A program made the translations under genes and the position numbers. From Methanobacteriota archaeon (GTDB lineage: Archaea; Thermoplasmatota; Poseidoniia; Poseidoniales; Poseidoniaceae): 24,347 bases of DNA. The stretch's first letter is position 1. Every line of letters starts with the position of its first letter. The stretch covers positions 1-24,347 of the forward strand of contig PBSP01000031.1 in NCBI GenBank assembly GCA_002726845.1. Reading direction: 5' to 3'. The notes beneath the pieces are model-generated. The model ran no database searches, was not told where the DNA came from, and worked only from the letters and a program-made list of their open reading frames with translations. This document shows positions 23,896 to 24,347 of this stretch, piece by piece.

Positions 23896-24347
23896 TAGTC
23901 CACCATGTTTGCATGAAGACGTGCATCAACCTCTGGCATTCGATCGGGAGGTCGCCCCACCTCAATAAAGCGTAGAACGTAATCGTCAATGTTTGCAAAA
24001 CCAAACTCTTCTGTCATGGGCTCCATCAACTCTCGAAGTGCTTGCCTCGGGTCTGCAATAGGGAAATCTCTACGAACATACACATGATTCAACTGACGGT
24101 AATGAGCCCTTCTGTAACCTAGAATCTCAAGAATTCGATGCAATGCATCCTCTTCTTGGGCTGAGCGAATTGTTAACCGTAATCTACATCCTTGCATCCG
24201 AAACATGCCGCGCACACCGCCCATTTCGACTTGATGACCAATGGGTTGCAGTGACAAGGCTTCCCATGCAAGTGGCATTGTTCGATACCAGCGATAGAAT
24301 TGATCGTCATGATGGCGATCTCTCTGTTCATCGTCCTCTTGCTGGAA
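23889..24347 (-). CDS. Unrecognised protein, C-terminal part, continues past the right edge
   Basis: At least 152 codons are visible without a stop and the frame is still open at base 24347. The true start therefore lies outside the window, and the internal ATG at 24278 is probably not the start. The added upstream residues (QRDRHHDDQFYRWYRTMPLAWEAL) look like real coding sequence. The visible part is Arg-rich and mixed alpha/beta (RLRLTIRSAQEEDALHRILEILGYRRAHYRQLNHVYVRRDF), with no Cys cluster or nucleotide-binding motif and one Cys. I do not recognise a family. It converges with the thioredoxin-like gene, and the two ends overlap by 7 bp. Confidence 0.65.
   Translation of the reverse strand, partial: FQQEDDEQRDRHHDDQFYRWYRTMPLAWEALSLQPIGHQVEMGGVRGMFRMQGCRLRLTIRSAQEEDALHRILEILGYRRAHYRQLNHVYVRRDFPIADPRQALRELMEPMTEEFGFANIDDYVLRFIEVGRPPDRMPEVDARLHANMVDYY

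Overview
The window reads as a piece of chromosome from an archaeon, most likely a marine Thermoplasmatota/Poseidoniales (Marine Group II) type. This is inference. It rests on a TFIIB-like initiation factor, a TATA-type promoter, a probable archaeosine-tRNA radical SAM enzyme (RaSEA), an archaeal OBG/Ygr210-type GTPase and the lack of sigma-type promoters. Strong Shine-Dalgarno sites of the GGAGGTGA type are used throughout, and several starts are GTG or TTG. There are no rRNA or tRNA genes, CRISPR arrays or insertion sequences. Coding density is very high: the longest gene-free stretch is about 297 bp (21578-21874), and it holds promoters and short repeats.

Layout. (1) 1-2763, plus strand: the tail of a probable class IV aminotransferase overlaps a fused aminodeoxychorismate synthase (PabB-PabA), a p-aminobenzoate/folate unit. 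A small zinc-ribbon membrane protein follows. (2) 2768-6304, minus strand: a tight three-gene operon holds a two-helix membrane protein, a heme-copper-oxidase-like membrane protein that has lost its metal ligands and gained two EF-hands, and an OBG-family GTPase. (3) 6407-9250, minus strand: a coiled-coil acidic protein, phosphatidylserine (archaetidylserine) decarboxylase and RaSEA. (4) 9362-12255, minus strand: an exported, anchored RCC1 seven-repeat protein and a prolyl aminopeptidase. (5) 12326-12952, plus strand: a class I methyltransferase. (6) 12927-21577, minus strand: an 8.6-kb two-gene unit encoding an AddAB-like helicase-nuclease pair, driven by a clear TATA box. (7) 21875-23895, plus strand: a divergent TFB and an exported thioredoxin-like protein. 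(8) 23889 to the right edge, minus strand: an unrecognised gene that runs off the window.

The two most notable items are the ligand-less oxidase-like protein with EF-hands (4060-6021), which cannot work as an oxidase as written, and the AddAB-like recombination nuclease pair, a bacterial-style system in an apparently archaeal setting where both subunits carry a nuclease domain and a four-cysteine cluster. All function calls come from reading motifs by eye; no database search was run.
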